64,000 nt of DNA from contig CAVTPU010000004.1 of assembly GCA_963736695.1 (NCBI GenBank), positions 310,001-374,000 on the forward strand. Direction: 5' to 3'. Positions 16,595-24,248 of this stretch are shown piece after piece (positions within the stretch are counted from its first letter, which is position 1; each line of letters starts with the position of its first letter). The notes below the pieces were generated by a model. It saw nothing but the letters and a program-made list of their open reading frames with translations. It did not search any database and was not told the DNA's origin. The stretch comes from CAVTPU01 sp963736695. GTDB taxonomy: Bacteria; Actinomycetota; Actinomycetes; Mycobacteriales; Micromonosporaceae. The translations under genes and the position numbers were made by a program.

Positions 16595-17053
16595 ATGCCG
16601 CTCGACCCCACCGTGCTCGGCCGCACCTACAACCTCACCGACCCATACCACGTCGATCGCCACAAGATCCGCGAATTCGCCACCGCCACCGGCGCCACCC
16701 ACCCCACCCACCACAACCTCGACGCCGCGCACCACCACGGCCACCCCGACCTCGTCGCACCCCCCACCTTCCCCATCGTCATCGTCATGGCCACCAACCA
16801 AGCCCTGCTCGCCACCCTCGGCGTCGGCCACCACCAACTCATCCACAGTGACCAACGTTTCACCCACCACCGGCCGATCCACGCCGGCGACCACCTCAAC
16901 TGCGCCAGCATCGTCGACGACATCACCACCCGAGCCGGAATCCAACTGCTCACCACCCGAGCCGACCTCACCACAACCACCGGCGAACCCGTCTCCACCG
17001 CATGGACCCGACTCGTCGTCACCCCCGACCCACCGACCGAACCAGAAAACTGA
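16595..17053 (+). CDS. MaoC-like dehydratase, HadA/FAS1-like
   Basis: A 152-aa protein of the N-terminal MaoC-like (FAS1 dehydratase) type. It opens with LGRTYNLTDPYHVDRHKIREF and has the hotdog segments APPTFPIVIV and IHSDQRFTHHRPIHAGDHL, as in mycobacterial HadA. HadA normally needs a catalytic HadB partner for 3-hydroxyacyl-ACP dehydration. No HadB is in the window, so it may act with a distant partner or as a homomer. Start set by the leaderless promoter. It is convergent with the next gene. Confidence 0.8.
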   Translation: MPLDPTVLGRTYNLTDPYHVDRHKIREFATATGATHPTHHNLDAAHHHGHPDLVAPPTFPIVIVMATNQALLATLGVGHHQLIHSDQRFTHHRPIHAGDHLNCASIVDDITTRAGIQLLTTRADLTTTTGEPVSTAWTRLVVTPDPPTEPEN

Positions 17054-17076
17054 CTTACCCGTACGAACGAATTGGC

Positions 17077-17970
17077 TCACCCCGCCGGCGGCAACGGATG
17101 CGGATAGAACCGCCGCATGCCGGTGCGCACGGACCGATCGGTCAGGTCACGCAACGCAACCGCATATGGCTGCCGATTGCGCCACAAGAAGTTGAACCAC
17201 TGCTTGAAATGCTGAACCAGCTCGCCGTCCTGATCATCGATGATGAAGATGCCGGTCAGCCGTTCCGCCTCTTCGAGCACGTCGTCGGGGGCGTGTTCGT
17301 TCATCTGCCAGATCACATACCCGCCCGGCTCCCCCGGATTCTCGATGATCACGAACGACGTCGGAAAGATAGCCGGCACCGCGTCGAGCAGACTCAGGCC
17401 ACTCGTCGCGCTGCGACTGTCCCGGTGCGCGATGATCCGCTGGTAGTGCGCCAGATAGTCCGGGTTGACCTCCCTGCCCAACGCCAGCGGCTGATCGGCA
17501 TTGAGCTCCGCGGCGCGCACCTGGATCAGCCGGCGATATTCCACCTCGCCGAGCAACCGTTCGATCGCCTCCAGATAGCGGCGCCGGGCATGGCTTGGCG
17601 CGCGGTCGAACGACCGAACCTCGACATAGGAATTGACCGCCGAGATAATCGCTCCCGGACGAGCCAATGCCACCGTGTCGGTCGCGACCTGATAAACCCG
17701 GGAAGCCTTCTCCGGATCACTGCCGGGAAAATACTTCACAGACAGCCTGAGCTTGCCGAACAGCAGCTCCACCCGCCGCTGCATCCGGGCAACGACGATC
17801 GCCACGCAGGCGATGCCGAAGAGGATTGACACGGTTGTCACCGTGTAGCTGCGACTCAATGTGCCCTGGAACCAGTCTTGTGCCACCTTGCTCAGCACGA
17901 GGACGACAACCCAGACTGGCGCCGTCACGAGAAAGCTGGTGGCAACCTCACCGAACCGGAATCTCCGCAT
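17077..17970 (-). CDS. Membrane protein of unknown function, cytoplasmic C-terminal domain
   Basis: A 297-aa protein. Two N-terminal transmembrane helices (about residues 12-30 and 44-62) are followed by a basic stretch and a soluble domain of about 220 residues. Recognisable blocks are NSYVEVRSFDRAPSHARRRY, AIFPTSFVIIENPGEPGGY and VIWQMNEHAPDDVLEEAERL. I do not recognise the family. It ends 23 bp from the convergent HadA-like gene and follows an AT-richer 200-bp upstream region with the dyad CGCGTCAC (17991-17998)/GTGACGCG (18007-18014). Confidence 0.65.
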   Translation of the reverse strand: MRRFRFGEVATSFLVTAPVWVVVLVLSKVAQDWFQGTLSRSYTVTTVSILFGIACVAIVVARMQRRVELLFGKLRLSVKYFPGSDPEKASRVYQVATDTVALARPGAIISAVNSYVEVRSFDRAPSHARRRYLEAIERLLGEVEYRRLIQVRAAELNADQPLALGREVNPDYLAHYQRIIAHRDSRSATSGLSLLDAVPAIFPTSFVIIENPGEPGGYVIWQMNEHAPDDVLEEAERLTGIFIIDDQDGELVQHFKQWFNFLWRNRQPYAVALRDLTDRSVRTGMRRFYPHPLPPAG

Positions 17971-18173
17971 GTCGTCTCTCCCCCAGACGCCGCGTCACAG
18001 CAAATGGTGACGCGAGTGCGAAATGTCGTATGATGCCAGAGATACTTGTCAATGGCAGGTGATTCACCATAGCACGCATACATCGCCATATGAAATGAAA
18101 AGTACGAGCGAATCGGCGCGCGGGCCGCGCGTCACCATTTGTCGATTGATTAGACCTCTGTCAACCTTGGAGG

Positions 18174-18527
18174 ATGTCGAAGCGCGTCCTGCCCATCCTG
18201 CCGGCGATCGGAGACGGCTGCTGTTCTCCCCTCGCTGACGAACCCCTCGACGTCGACCGGTCCAGCGACCTCGCGCGCATGTTCAAAGCGCTCGGTGATC
18301 CGGTCCGGCTGCGAGTCATGTCGATGATCGCCTCCGCGCCGTCCGGCGAGATCTGCGTCTGCGACCTGACCTCCAACTTCGACGTCTCCGGCCCCACCAT
18401 CTCCCATCACCTGCGGGTGCTGCGCGAGGCCGGCCTCGTCGACAGCGAACGCCGCGGCACGTGGGTCTACTACTGGCCCGACCGTGACCGGCTGCGTCGC
18501 CTCTCCGAGCTGTTGCACACGGGGTGA
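18174..18527 (+). CDS. ArsR/SmtB family metal(loid)-responsive repressor
   Basis: A 117-aa winged-helix repressor. The start at 18174 gives the actinobacterial ArsR opening MSKRVLPILP with Cys16-Cys17. A second pair is Cys61 and Cys63 in EICVCDL. The recognition region is SGPTISHHLRVLREAGLV. The Cys set fits arsenite or antimonite sensing as in CgArsR-type proteins. TTGA (18146-18149) and TCAA (18161-18164) form a possible operator just upstream. No arsenic pump or reductase lies next to it, so the regulated gene is elsewhere. Confidence 0.88.
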   Translation: MSKRVLPILPAIGDGCCSPLADEPLDVDRSSDLARMFKALGDPVRLRVMSMIASAPSGEICVCDLTSNFDVSGPTISHHLRVLREAGLVDSERRGTWVYYWPDRDRLRRLSELLHTG

Positions 18528-18565
18528 ACCCCGACCGGATCCGCTGGATCCGGCATGATGGTCCG

Positions 18566-18829
18566 GTGATGAGATGGGAGTATGCCCGGCTGGAACTGCG
18601 GGCCACGGGAAGCTTCGGCACCGACCAGAACATCGACTGGTCCGCCACGTTCCACCACACCGGCGGCATCCAAGGATGGGGCACCGACGAACGCTTCGAC
18701 GACCTGCGCCACCTCAATCGGGCCGGGGCCGATGGGTGGCAAGCCTATGACCGACACGCACGGCTGGTCGGCCAACCACAACGGCTGCACGCCGTGACCT
18801 ATTCACTGCGCCGCGAGACGAAGTCCTGA
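18566..18829 (+). CDS. DUF4177-like small protein
   Basis: An 87-aa protein starting GTG ATG AGA TGG; ATG 18569 is the alternative start. CATGAT at 18554-18559 ends 6 nt before the GTG, suggesting a leaderless start. The pattern WEYARLEL near the N-terminus and LRHLNRAGADGWQAYDR near the middle matches DUF4177 (WEY, then LN-x-x-G-x-x-GW). Function unknown. It lies 38 bp after arsR and ends at a strong terminator. Confidence 0.65.
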   Translation: MMRWEYARLELRATGSFGTDQNIDWSATFHHTGGIQGWGTDERFDDLRHLNRAGADGWQAYDRHARLVGQPQRLHAVTYSLRRETKS

Positions 18830-18831
18830 AC

Positions 18832-18882
18832 GGTTCGGGGTGCCTGGAATGACGATTTGACACCATCCAGGCACCCCGAACC
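18832..18882. terminator. Bidirectional terminator, 16-bp stem
   Basis: GGTTCGGGGTGCCTGG (18832-18847) pairs exactly with CCAGGCACCCCGAACC (18867-18882); the loop is 19 nt. It sits between the convergent DUF4177-like gene and the SIMPL gene. Confidence 0.8.
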
Positions 18883-18890
18883 CCGCTCGG

Positions 18891-19589
18891 TCAGCCGTTG
18901 ACACCTTCGGGCCCACCACGGTCCGTCAACGCGGTCGCCGCACTGATGCGAAAAGTGCCCTCGACCACGGCGGTCACCCGCACCGTCGCCGGATCCAGCT
19001 CCAACCCGGCCTGATATCCGGCCGACGAGCGTGACGGCCCGCCATAACCCACTGTCATGGCGATCGGCGACGACTCGCCCGCGCTCGTGTCGCGCAACGA
19101 CACCAACCCGATCACCCGCGCCCCCAACGCCTCGGCATAGTCGGTCGCCCGGACGATGAGCTCCGCGACAGCCGCCTGGCGCACCTCACGATGCACCGCG
19201 TTGTCCGGCCGAACCCGCCACCGCAGGCTGTCGATCGTGACCTGCTCCTGTTCCACGAGGCGCGTCACCACCTGCCCGACCGTCGTCACATCGCGGAGCG
19301 TCACGGTCGTCGTGACGCTCGCGTGATGACCCGTGACACGCTCCCCCGAACCCTTGACCTCGGGACGAATCACCACCGCACCGGTCGCGCGGTTCTCGAT
19401 CTCGAGCCCATGCTCGTCGAGAACCGCGCGAACCACCTCACTGCGTTCGGCGAGCCGACGCACCGCGTCAGCTCGCGTCTTCTCCCGCACCCGGACGGTG
19501 ACCGCCAGTGTGGCGAACTCGGTCGCCACATCCCGCGTCTCCTCGGCCCGAACCAAGATAGTGGGCCCATCGGTCGATTTTTCGATCAT
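18891..19589 (-). CDS. SIMPL domain protein (DUF541)
   Basis: A 232-aa protein. The pattern ATLAVTVRVREKTRADAVRR, VIRPEVKG and the late GYGGPSRSSAGYQAG fits the DUF541/SIMPL fold. Many family members are periplasmic; this one has no signal peptide and is probably cytoplasmic. ATG 19589. Divergent from the next gene. Cellular role unknown. Confidence 0.8.
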   Translation of the reverse strand: MIEKSTDGPTILVRAEETRDVATEFATLAVTVRVREKTRADAVRRLAERSEVVRAVLDEHGLEIENRATGAVVIRPEVKGSGERVTGHHASVTTTVTLRDVTTVGQVVTRLVEQEQVTIDSLRWRVRPDNAVHREVRQAAVAELIVRATDYAEALGARVIGLVSLRDTSAGESSPIAMTVGYGGPSRSSAGYQAGLELDPATVRVTAVVEGTFRISAATALTDRGGPEGVNG

Positions 19590-19686
19590 CTTTGTACGGT
19601 ATCCGTGCGGTGCACGCGGGGATCACATCCCGTATCGCGTCCTAGGACGCTAGTTTATTGGTAAGGTACGGACAACATCGTCTGTG

Positions 19687-19692
19687 TACCAT
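19687..19692 (+). promoter_or_regulatory. -10 box of leaderless promoter
   Basis: TACCAT ends 7 nt before GTG 19700. There is no ribosome-binding site. This decides the start of the next gene. Confidence 0.45.
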
Positions 19693-19699
19693 CCGTTAC

Positions 19700-20191
19700 G
19701 TGCGTGACGATCTCACCAACACGATCCTCGATCCGCAGGCCACTCAGGAGGGGCTCGTCCGCTGCGCACGAGGGTGCGTTGACGGCCACAACTCTTACCA
19801 CGGCCCGCTATTCGTGCGTCAGGTCTTCCCCGACGCGCGAGCGTTCGATGCGGTTTTGCGATTTGACCACCACCACGCCCCGACCATCGCGGAGATCCTT
19901 TCCGGTTCCGCCGAACGAGTCAGGCTTCTCGTCCACTCTGGCCATGAACCGTTTCTTCGCATCCACACCGACTGCCAGTACCACCCCTACCAGGACTACT
20001 TCCGATGCATCGACCTGTTGGCCCAGCATGTCGCCGACGTTAGCTTCATGCTCTGCATGAGCCACGAGGACGACGCCGGGGACTGCAGCTATCTCGTCGA
20101 CCGTTACGACATCGCTGACGGCCGGCTGCGGTGGCAACGAAGGCAGACCCCGGACGAAGATCTGGACGGCTTCCTAGAACGACTTGGGTAG
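19700..20191 (+). CDS. Hypothetical protein
   Basis: A 163-aa soluble protein with GTG 19700 as start (opening MRDDLTNTILDP); an in-frame ATG at 19658 would place the start above the -10 box. It is His- and Asp-rich around GHNSYHGPLFVRQVFPDARA, FDHHHAPTIAEIL and HTDCQYHPYQDYF. I recognise no family. It is divergent from the SIMPL gene and ends in a bidirectional terminator. Confidence 0.6.
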   Translation: MRDDLTNTILDPQATQEGLVRCARGCVDGHNSYHGPLFVRQVFPDARAFDAVLRFDHHHAPTIAEILSGSAERVRLLVHSGHEPFLRIHTDCQYHPYQDYFRCIDLLAQHVADVSFMLCMSHEDDAGDCSYLVDRYDIADGRLRWQRRQTPDEDLDGFLERLG

Positions 20192-20227
20192 CCGCCCGCT
20201 CGCATGCGATAGATGCGAGCGGGCGGC
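20191..20227. terminator. Bidirectional terminator, 15-bp stem
   Basis: GCCGCCCGCTCGCAT (20191-20205) and its exact complement (20213-20227), loop 7 nt. It overlaps the last base of the upstream stop codon and lies 25 bp from the convergent HNH gene. Confidence 0.78.
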
Positions 20228-20252
20228 ATGTGGCGATTCCCGCCTGTGGCGG

Positions 20253-20696
20253 TCAGCGGATCGCGAGCGCCGACCACGACGGAGCCGACGGCTTCACCAA
20301 CAACGGCATCTGCGCCTCCGCAGGCGTACGGTTGCCTTTGCGGTTATTGCATGGACCGCACGCGGCGACGGTGTTGGTCCAGGTGTTGCCACCTCCCCGC
20401 GACCGGGGCAGCACGTGGTCGATGGTCGACGCCGACCGTCCACAGAAGCCACACCGGCGGCCGTCACGGACCATCACTCCGGTCCGCGACCAGCCGGGAC
20501 CGCTGCTGAAGCGCCACCGGGTCACGACGTAGGAGACCAGCCGCACCACTCGGGGCCGGGGAAAGACCCCGAGGTGCCGGTCGGGCTCCGCCTCGTGCAC
20601 GACCGCGACCTGCCGAAACAGCATCTTTATCGCGTGCCGCAGGCTGACCCGATGCAGCGGCCCGAGGTCAGCGTTGAGCACAAGTACATGATCCAC
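20253..20696 (-). CDS. HNH endonuclease
   Basis: A 147-aa protein of the common actinobacterial HNH type. It begins MDHVLVLNADLGPLHRVSL. The nuclease domain has CGFCG, TIDHVLPRSRGGGNTW, NTVAACGPCNNRKG, giving two zinc CxxC pairs and the catalytic DH/N set. Probably a stand-alone nuclease of unknown target. Confidence 0.9.
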   Translation of the reverse strand: MDHVLVLNADLGPLHRVSLRHAIKMLFRQVAVVHEAEPDRHLGVFPRPRVVRLVSYVVTRWRFSSGPGWSRTGVMVRDGRRCGFCGRSASTIDHVLPRSRGGGNTWTNTVAACGPCNNRKGNRTPAEAQMPLLVKPSAPSWSALAIR

Positions 20697-20819
20697 CGGG
20701 TCAACTCCTCCCTATATGCGCGTGGATGGGTCGGTGCAAGAATCTTGGTGATGACAAAAAAATCCGTGGGTACGAAAAAACCGCCCGACCCGTCTGACGG
20801 GTGGGCGGCGTCGTCGAAG

Positions 20820-21047
20820 TCATGACTTATCAACCGCAGTCCTGCCCACCATGGACAGCGGCAAATTCGGCGGCGTGTGCCGTGGTGACACACGTGAGCG
20901 ATAGTCGATGCGAACGGTCCGACCACAGTGGTGACACCGTCATCGGCATGGCGGTTCCTCCTCTGCCTGGTCCGACGCCCACCCGGTGACGTTCACCGGG
21001 GTTGCGCAACCACAGTAGGCGCAGCGCCGCCGACCCGGCAACGACAT
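20820..21047 (-). pseudogene. Small zinc-ribbon-like ORF interrupted by an in-frame TGA
   Basis: From ATG 21047 a 35-aa frame contains RRCAYCGCATPVNVTGW and stops at TGA 20942-20940. The same frame resumes with RCHHCGRTVRIDYRSRV and runs to a TGA at 20822-20820. The two CxxC pairs together look like a zinc ribbon split by the stop. An ATG overlapping this stop (ATGA, GGAGG upstream) opens a different 38-aa frame, so a coupled second small gene is the alternative. It starts 14 bp after the lipoprotein gene. A selenocysteine reading has no support here. Confidence 0.35.
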
Positions 21048-21061
21048 TTGTGTCAGGTGCG

Positions 21062-21595
21062 TCAGGTGACCCGCAGCGCGACCGAATTCGCCACGCTCGT
21101 CGCGATCAGCTCGTTGTCGACCCCGGGGATCGACAACGACATCGCGACGTCGATCACCCCACCGGCTCGAGGGGCAACCCGCAGAACCTGCACCGACCCC
21201 ACCGTCATCCACCGGCCGGCACCGCTTTTCAGCACGATCCGCTTGCCCACCGCGGGAAGTGAGTCGTGCGGCCGCCACGTCACGTTGACCCAGCTGGATT
21301 GTCGGTTGAGCAGATATGTGCAACTGCTGTCTGTGTTGGTCGTCGACAACACCACGATGGTTGTGTCTGAGGCTCGTTCGGCAATGATGGACGAAAGCTC
21401 CGTCGAGGCGATATAACGACAGGCTGGGGCTGGCGACGCCGCCCCCACCGCCTGCAACGCCGCAGCACCCTCCACCGCGGTGCCGGACGCCCCACCGGTT
21501 GGTCGTGCCGATGTCCCGTCCGTAACGGTCGAGCATCCGGCCACGGTCAACGTCATCGAGGCGACCACACACGCCACACACCGTCGAACCCTCAC
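21062..21595 (-). CDS. Lipoprotein, DUF3558-like
   Basis: A 177-aa secreted lipoprotein. The signal peptide ends in the lipobox VAGC (cysteine at residue 21), followed by a Thr/Gly/Ala linker. The folded part has two cysteines (PACRYIAS and SSCTYLL) and SWVNVTWRPHDSL, the spacing seen in actinobacterial DUF3558 lipoproteins. It lies 73 bp downstream of a serine hydrolase gene on the same strand. Function unknown. Confidence 0.7.
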   Translation of the reverse strand: MRVRRCVACVVASMTLTVAGCSTVTDGTSARPTGGASGTAVEGAAALQAVGAASPAPACRYIASTELSSIIAERASDTTIVVLSTTNTDSSCTYLLNRQSSWVNVTWRPHDSLPAVGKRIVLKSGAGRWMTVGSVQVLRVAPRAGGVIDVAMSLSIPGVDNELIATSVANSVALRVT

Positions 21596-21668
21596 GCCGT
21601 CATCACCGCCTGCTCACCCGAGACCGCACCGAGCCTAGCCGACGATGGTGTTTCGGAGAAAACGGACG

Positions 21669-22667
21669 TCACGTCGCGGCAGGCGACTCCCACACCAGCA
21701 ACGCCCGCGCCACGTCGGCGCACATCGCGGCAGACCGGTCGAGGCTTCGCCCGGTTCGCAGCTGCACCACGAGGATCCAGTCGGGGTGAATCGCGAGGCA
21801 GTTCACGTGCCACCCCGTCCCCGCATGAAGGGTCCACCCGTTCTTGATCGCTACCCGCGCCGCGAGTTCGGCCGGCAGTCCCGAGATCACGCCCCATCGC
21901 CCGCCTTGCTTCGCAGTGCTGACCTGATCGTCCACTCCCCCACGAACCTTGCGCATGGTGGACAACAACCACGGGGTCCACGTCAGTCCGGCGGCTCGGC
22001 CGTCGGCGACACACAACCCATACCGTACGGAGTCTGCCGGTGTCACGGCCGTCAACGACCACCAACCGGAACGCAGTCGCACCGAACGCAGGCCACACCG
22101 GGCGATCAGCCGGGTGATCACGGCGTCACCACCTCCCCGACGATAATACTTCTCGGCGATCCCGTCGTGACTGTCCACAATCATCAGTGTCAGTTCATTG
22201 AGGATGTCACGACTCGGACGTTGGCCCGACTCGGCGAGGCGGCGCAGATAGTCGCCGGCGATTCCCGCCTTGATCATCGACTCCACCGTGTTGCGTGTCG
22301 ACTCCGCGTCTGGTGATCCCGCCCGGCGTCCGGTGCGACGGTCGAGAAAGGACCAACCAAACATGGTCGTGCCACCGGGAACTGGGATGGTCGCCCTCGG
22401 CGCACGCAGCGTCGGACGCTTCCGTGCCGCGTCGATGGTTGGATCCGTGACAGGGGGCTTCCGTGATTGTGCTGCGCCGGTGGAGTCGTCCGGCGACGGG
22501 AGGTGGCGGCGTGACGGCGCTGCTGTCACACCGCTGGGAAGAGTGAGACCGACAACGCTCGCGACGACGATGGTGAGACCCACGACGGTCAGCACCCACC
22601 AGTCCCGCTCGCGCATCGAACGTGTCGGCGCGCTATGCTTTGTCACAGTCGAGTCTTTCCGTTGCAT
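21669..22667 (-). CDS. Class A beta-lactamase-related serine hydrolase
   Basis: About 332 aa from ATG 22667. A transmembrane or signal anchor (WWVLTVVGLTIVVASVVGL) leads into a Pro/Arg linker and a penicillin-binding-like hydrolase domain. The active-site SxxK is in ESMIKAGI; the SxN position reads SHD in MIVDSHDGIAEKYY; the KTG position reads KNG in AIKNGWTLHAG. These changes leave the nucleophile but make true beta-lactam hydrolysis uncertain. It resembles actinobacterial wall-associated serine hydrolases. Upstream of a lipoprotein gene in the same orientation. Confidence 0.75.
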   Translation of the reverse strand: MQRKDSTVTKHSAPTRSMRERDWWVLTVVGLTIVVASVVGLTLPSGVTAAPSRRHLPSPDDSTGAAQSRKPPVTDPTIDAARKRPTLRAPRATIPVPGGTTMFGWSFLDRRTGRRAGSPDAESTRNTVESMIKAGIAGDYLRRLAESGQRPSRDILNELTLMIVDSHDGIAEKYYRRGGGDAVITRLIARCGLRSVRLRSGWWSLTAVTPADSVRYGLCVADGRAAGLTWTPWLLSTMRKVRGGVDDQVSTAKQGGRWGVISGLPAELAARVAIKNGWTLHAGTGWHVNCLAIHPDWILVVQLRTGRSLDRSAAMCADVARALLVWESPAAT

Positions 22668-23026
22668 AACAGGGGATGCGCGGTCGGAGATGACGCCACG
22701 GCGCGGCTGGCCCGAGACATGCGAAAGAGCGGTGGGCGCAGGCCATCGGTGGACGCACCGGACTGACGGCTTCACACAAGGAAGACGTCAGTGGCTGGCC
22801 GCCACGCGGGCACACGACATGCCGGCGAGGAGTCCAATGAGGACACGCCGGCGAAGGCCGCAGGGTGTGAAACGTCGAACGTCGGTCGACGATGAGCGCC
22901 GGGACCCGCACGAAACAAGGTCCGGAACCCGTGTGGTGGGCCCCTCGGGCCCAACCTCGAGCAACGGTGTTTCATACGACTAACACGTGCGGAAGACTCG
23001 AAAAGTTGAGCCCTTCGATCAGTGAA
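22668..23026. other. Intergenic region, no convincing gene
   Basis: Between the hydrolase and DUF4352 genes (same strand). A 48-codon Arg-rich plus-strand frame (22837-22983) has GAGGAG 4 nt before its ATG, but the product has no protein-like features. No repeat or terminator-like hairpin was found. Confidence 0.4.
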
Positions 23027-23698
23027 TCAACCGACGTCGACGACAACCCCCGCCGACGTCGACGAGTCGCGCAACTCCACTTTCTCAATCGTGGAGTTGC
23101 CAGGGATGTCGAAGACCAACGTCAGCGAAATCTGGTTCCCCGGATCTATGTCATCGAAGGCCGCGGGCCCAGAGGCGACCAAGAGCCCAGCGGCCGTGTC
23201 GGGGGCGTAGGTGACCCCGTTCGGTCCGATCCCCCTCTGGTCGGTCTCGGTGAACCCGGACGGCGCGTTGCCGATGTTCTTCACGGTCATCGCAGCGAGG
23301 CAATATTGACCGGTGGCCCGCAACACGATGGGCTCGGTGCCGACCGACTCCTGTCCGCACGTCACCGACCTCACGGCGAACTCGAACCTGCCGTCTCGCA
23401 CGGGTTCCCCGAGACTCGCTTCCTTTGTGGTGGCGCGATGCAGCGGGCCGTCATGGCGGCCGATCGTCACGACAGCCCCGATGATCGCGCCGAGGCAACA
23501 GATCACCACGACGATCAGGACCACCACCAGCCACCCGGGAAAACCCCGACGTCTCGGAGGTGGTGGCGGAGCCGGCACATAGGCCGCTGGGGGCGGGGGC
23601 GGGACCGGAGGTGGCGGATAGGGGCCCGACGGCGGCGCAGGAGGCGGAAGATCCGGTTGATCGCCGGCTGGCCGCTCGCCCGGACCGTTGGTCGTCAT
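23027..23698 (-). CDS. Proline-rich membrane protein with DUF4352 domain
   Basis: About 223 aa from ATG 23698 (MTTNGPGERP). A Pro-rich cytoplasmic N-terminus is followed by one transmembrane helix (GWLVVVLIVVVICCLGAIIG) and an external immunoglobulin-like DUF4352 domain with FEFAVRSVTCGQ, CLAAMTVKNIGNAP and TLVFDIPGNSTIEKVELRD. Two cysteines could form a disulfide. The architecture is common in actinobacteria; function unknown. Confidence 0.82.
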   Translation of the reverse strand: MTTNGPGERPAGDQPDLPPPAPPSGPYPPPPVPPPPPAAYVPAPPPPPRRRGFPGWLVVVLIVVVICCLGAIIGAVVTIGRHDGPLHRATTKEASLGEPVRDGRFEFAVRSVTCGQESVGTEPIVLRATGQYCLAAMTVKNIGNAPSGFTETDQRGIGPNGVTYAPDTAAGLLVASGPAAFDDIDPGNQISLTLVFDIPGNSTIEKVELRDSSTSAGVVVDVG

Positions 23699-23730
23699 CG
23701 CCGCCTCCCACCGTCGCGTCAATCCGATGA

Positions 23731-24030
23731 TCCGCTGGTGGTGCCCCCCGATCGCGGAAATGTCAGTTCTGGGCACTCCATCGCCACCATCGTGATAGTC
23801 ACGACACATGCCCAGCCGAGTCGCCATCACCGTCACCAGTAATCGTCACTCCACCGAGCGCGACTCCTCCAGAACTACCCAGCGCCACCCACGACTGCGC
23901 AGTGCTCAAGCAACGATGTCTCACCTATCCCCAGGTGCTCGCATATTGGCAGGAGCTCGGCAGCCCATCCGACATGGACGACGATCACGACGGTTTGCCC
24001 TGCGAAACGATCTACGGACAGAAGAACTGA
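23731..24030 (+). pseudogene. Excalibur-like calcium-binding C-terminal domain, start missing
   Basis: An open frame without any ATG, GTG, TTG or CTG start runs from about 23731 to TGA 24028-24030. After a Ser/Pro linker it encodes HDCAVLKQRCLTYPQVLAYW and SPSDMDDDHDGLPCETIY. Tyr-rich segment plus DxDxDGxxCE is the excalibur pattern of secreted actinobacterial proteins. A strong terminator begins 14 bp after its stop, so this was a real gene end. The signal peptide and start seem lost or shifted out of frame. Confidence 0.55.
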
Positions 24031-24043
24031 GTACTCGAGATGT

Positions 24044-24095
24044 GTGATCGTGGCGATTGCGGGCCGCTGGAACGACCCGCAATCGCCACGATCAC
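24044..24095 (+). terminator. 20-bp stem terminator
   Basis: Arms 24044-24063 and 24076-24095 are perfect complements with a 12-nt loop. It lies 14 bp after the stop of the excalibur-like frame. From 24096 to 24248 I see no clear gene. Confidence 0.75.
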
Positions 24096-24248
24096 GAAAC
24101 GAGTGCCTCAACCGGCCACTCAATTGCCTGGAACAGCGTCACAAATCACTCGAACTCGACAGTCCACACTGGATCGACAGTGTCCAGGCGAGGGTCGAAA
24201 CATTGGCGGGCACACGGATGCCCGTCAGCGCGGGTCGGCTGACGCTCG

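Noticed and set aside
20940..20942. Selenocysteine at the TGA of the zinc-ribbon-like frame
   Set aside because: No SECIS-like hairpin or selenocysteine genes were seen; a nonsense mutation or separate small gene is simpler.
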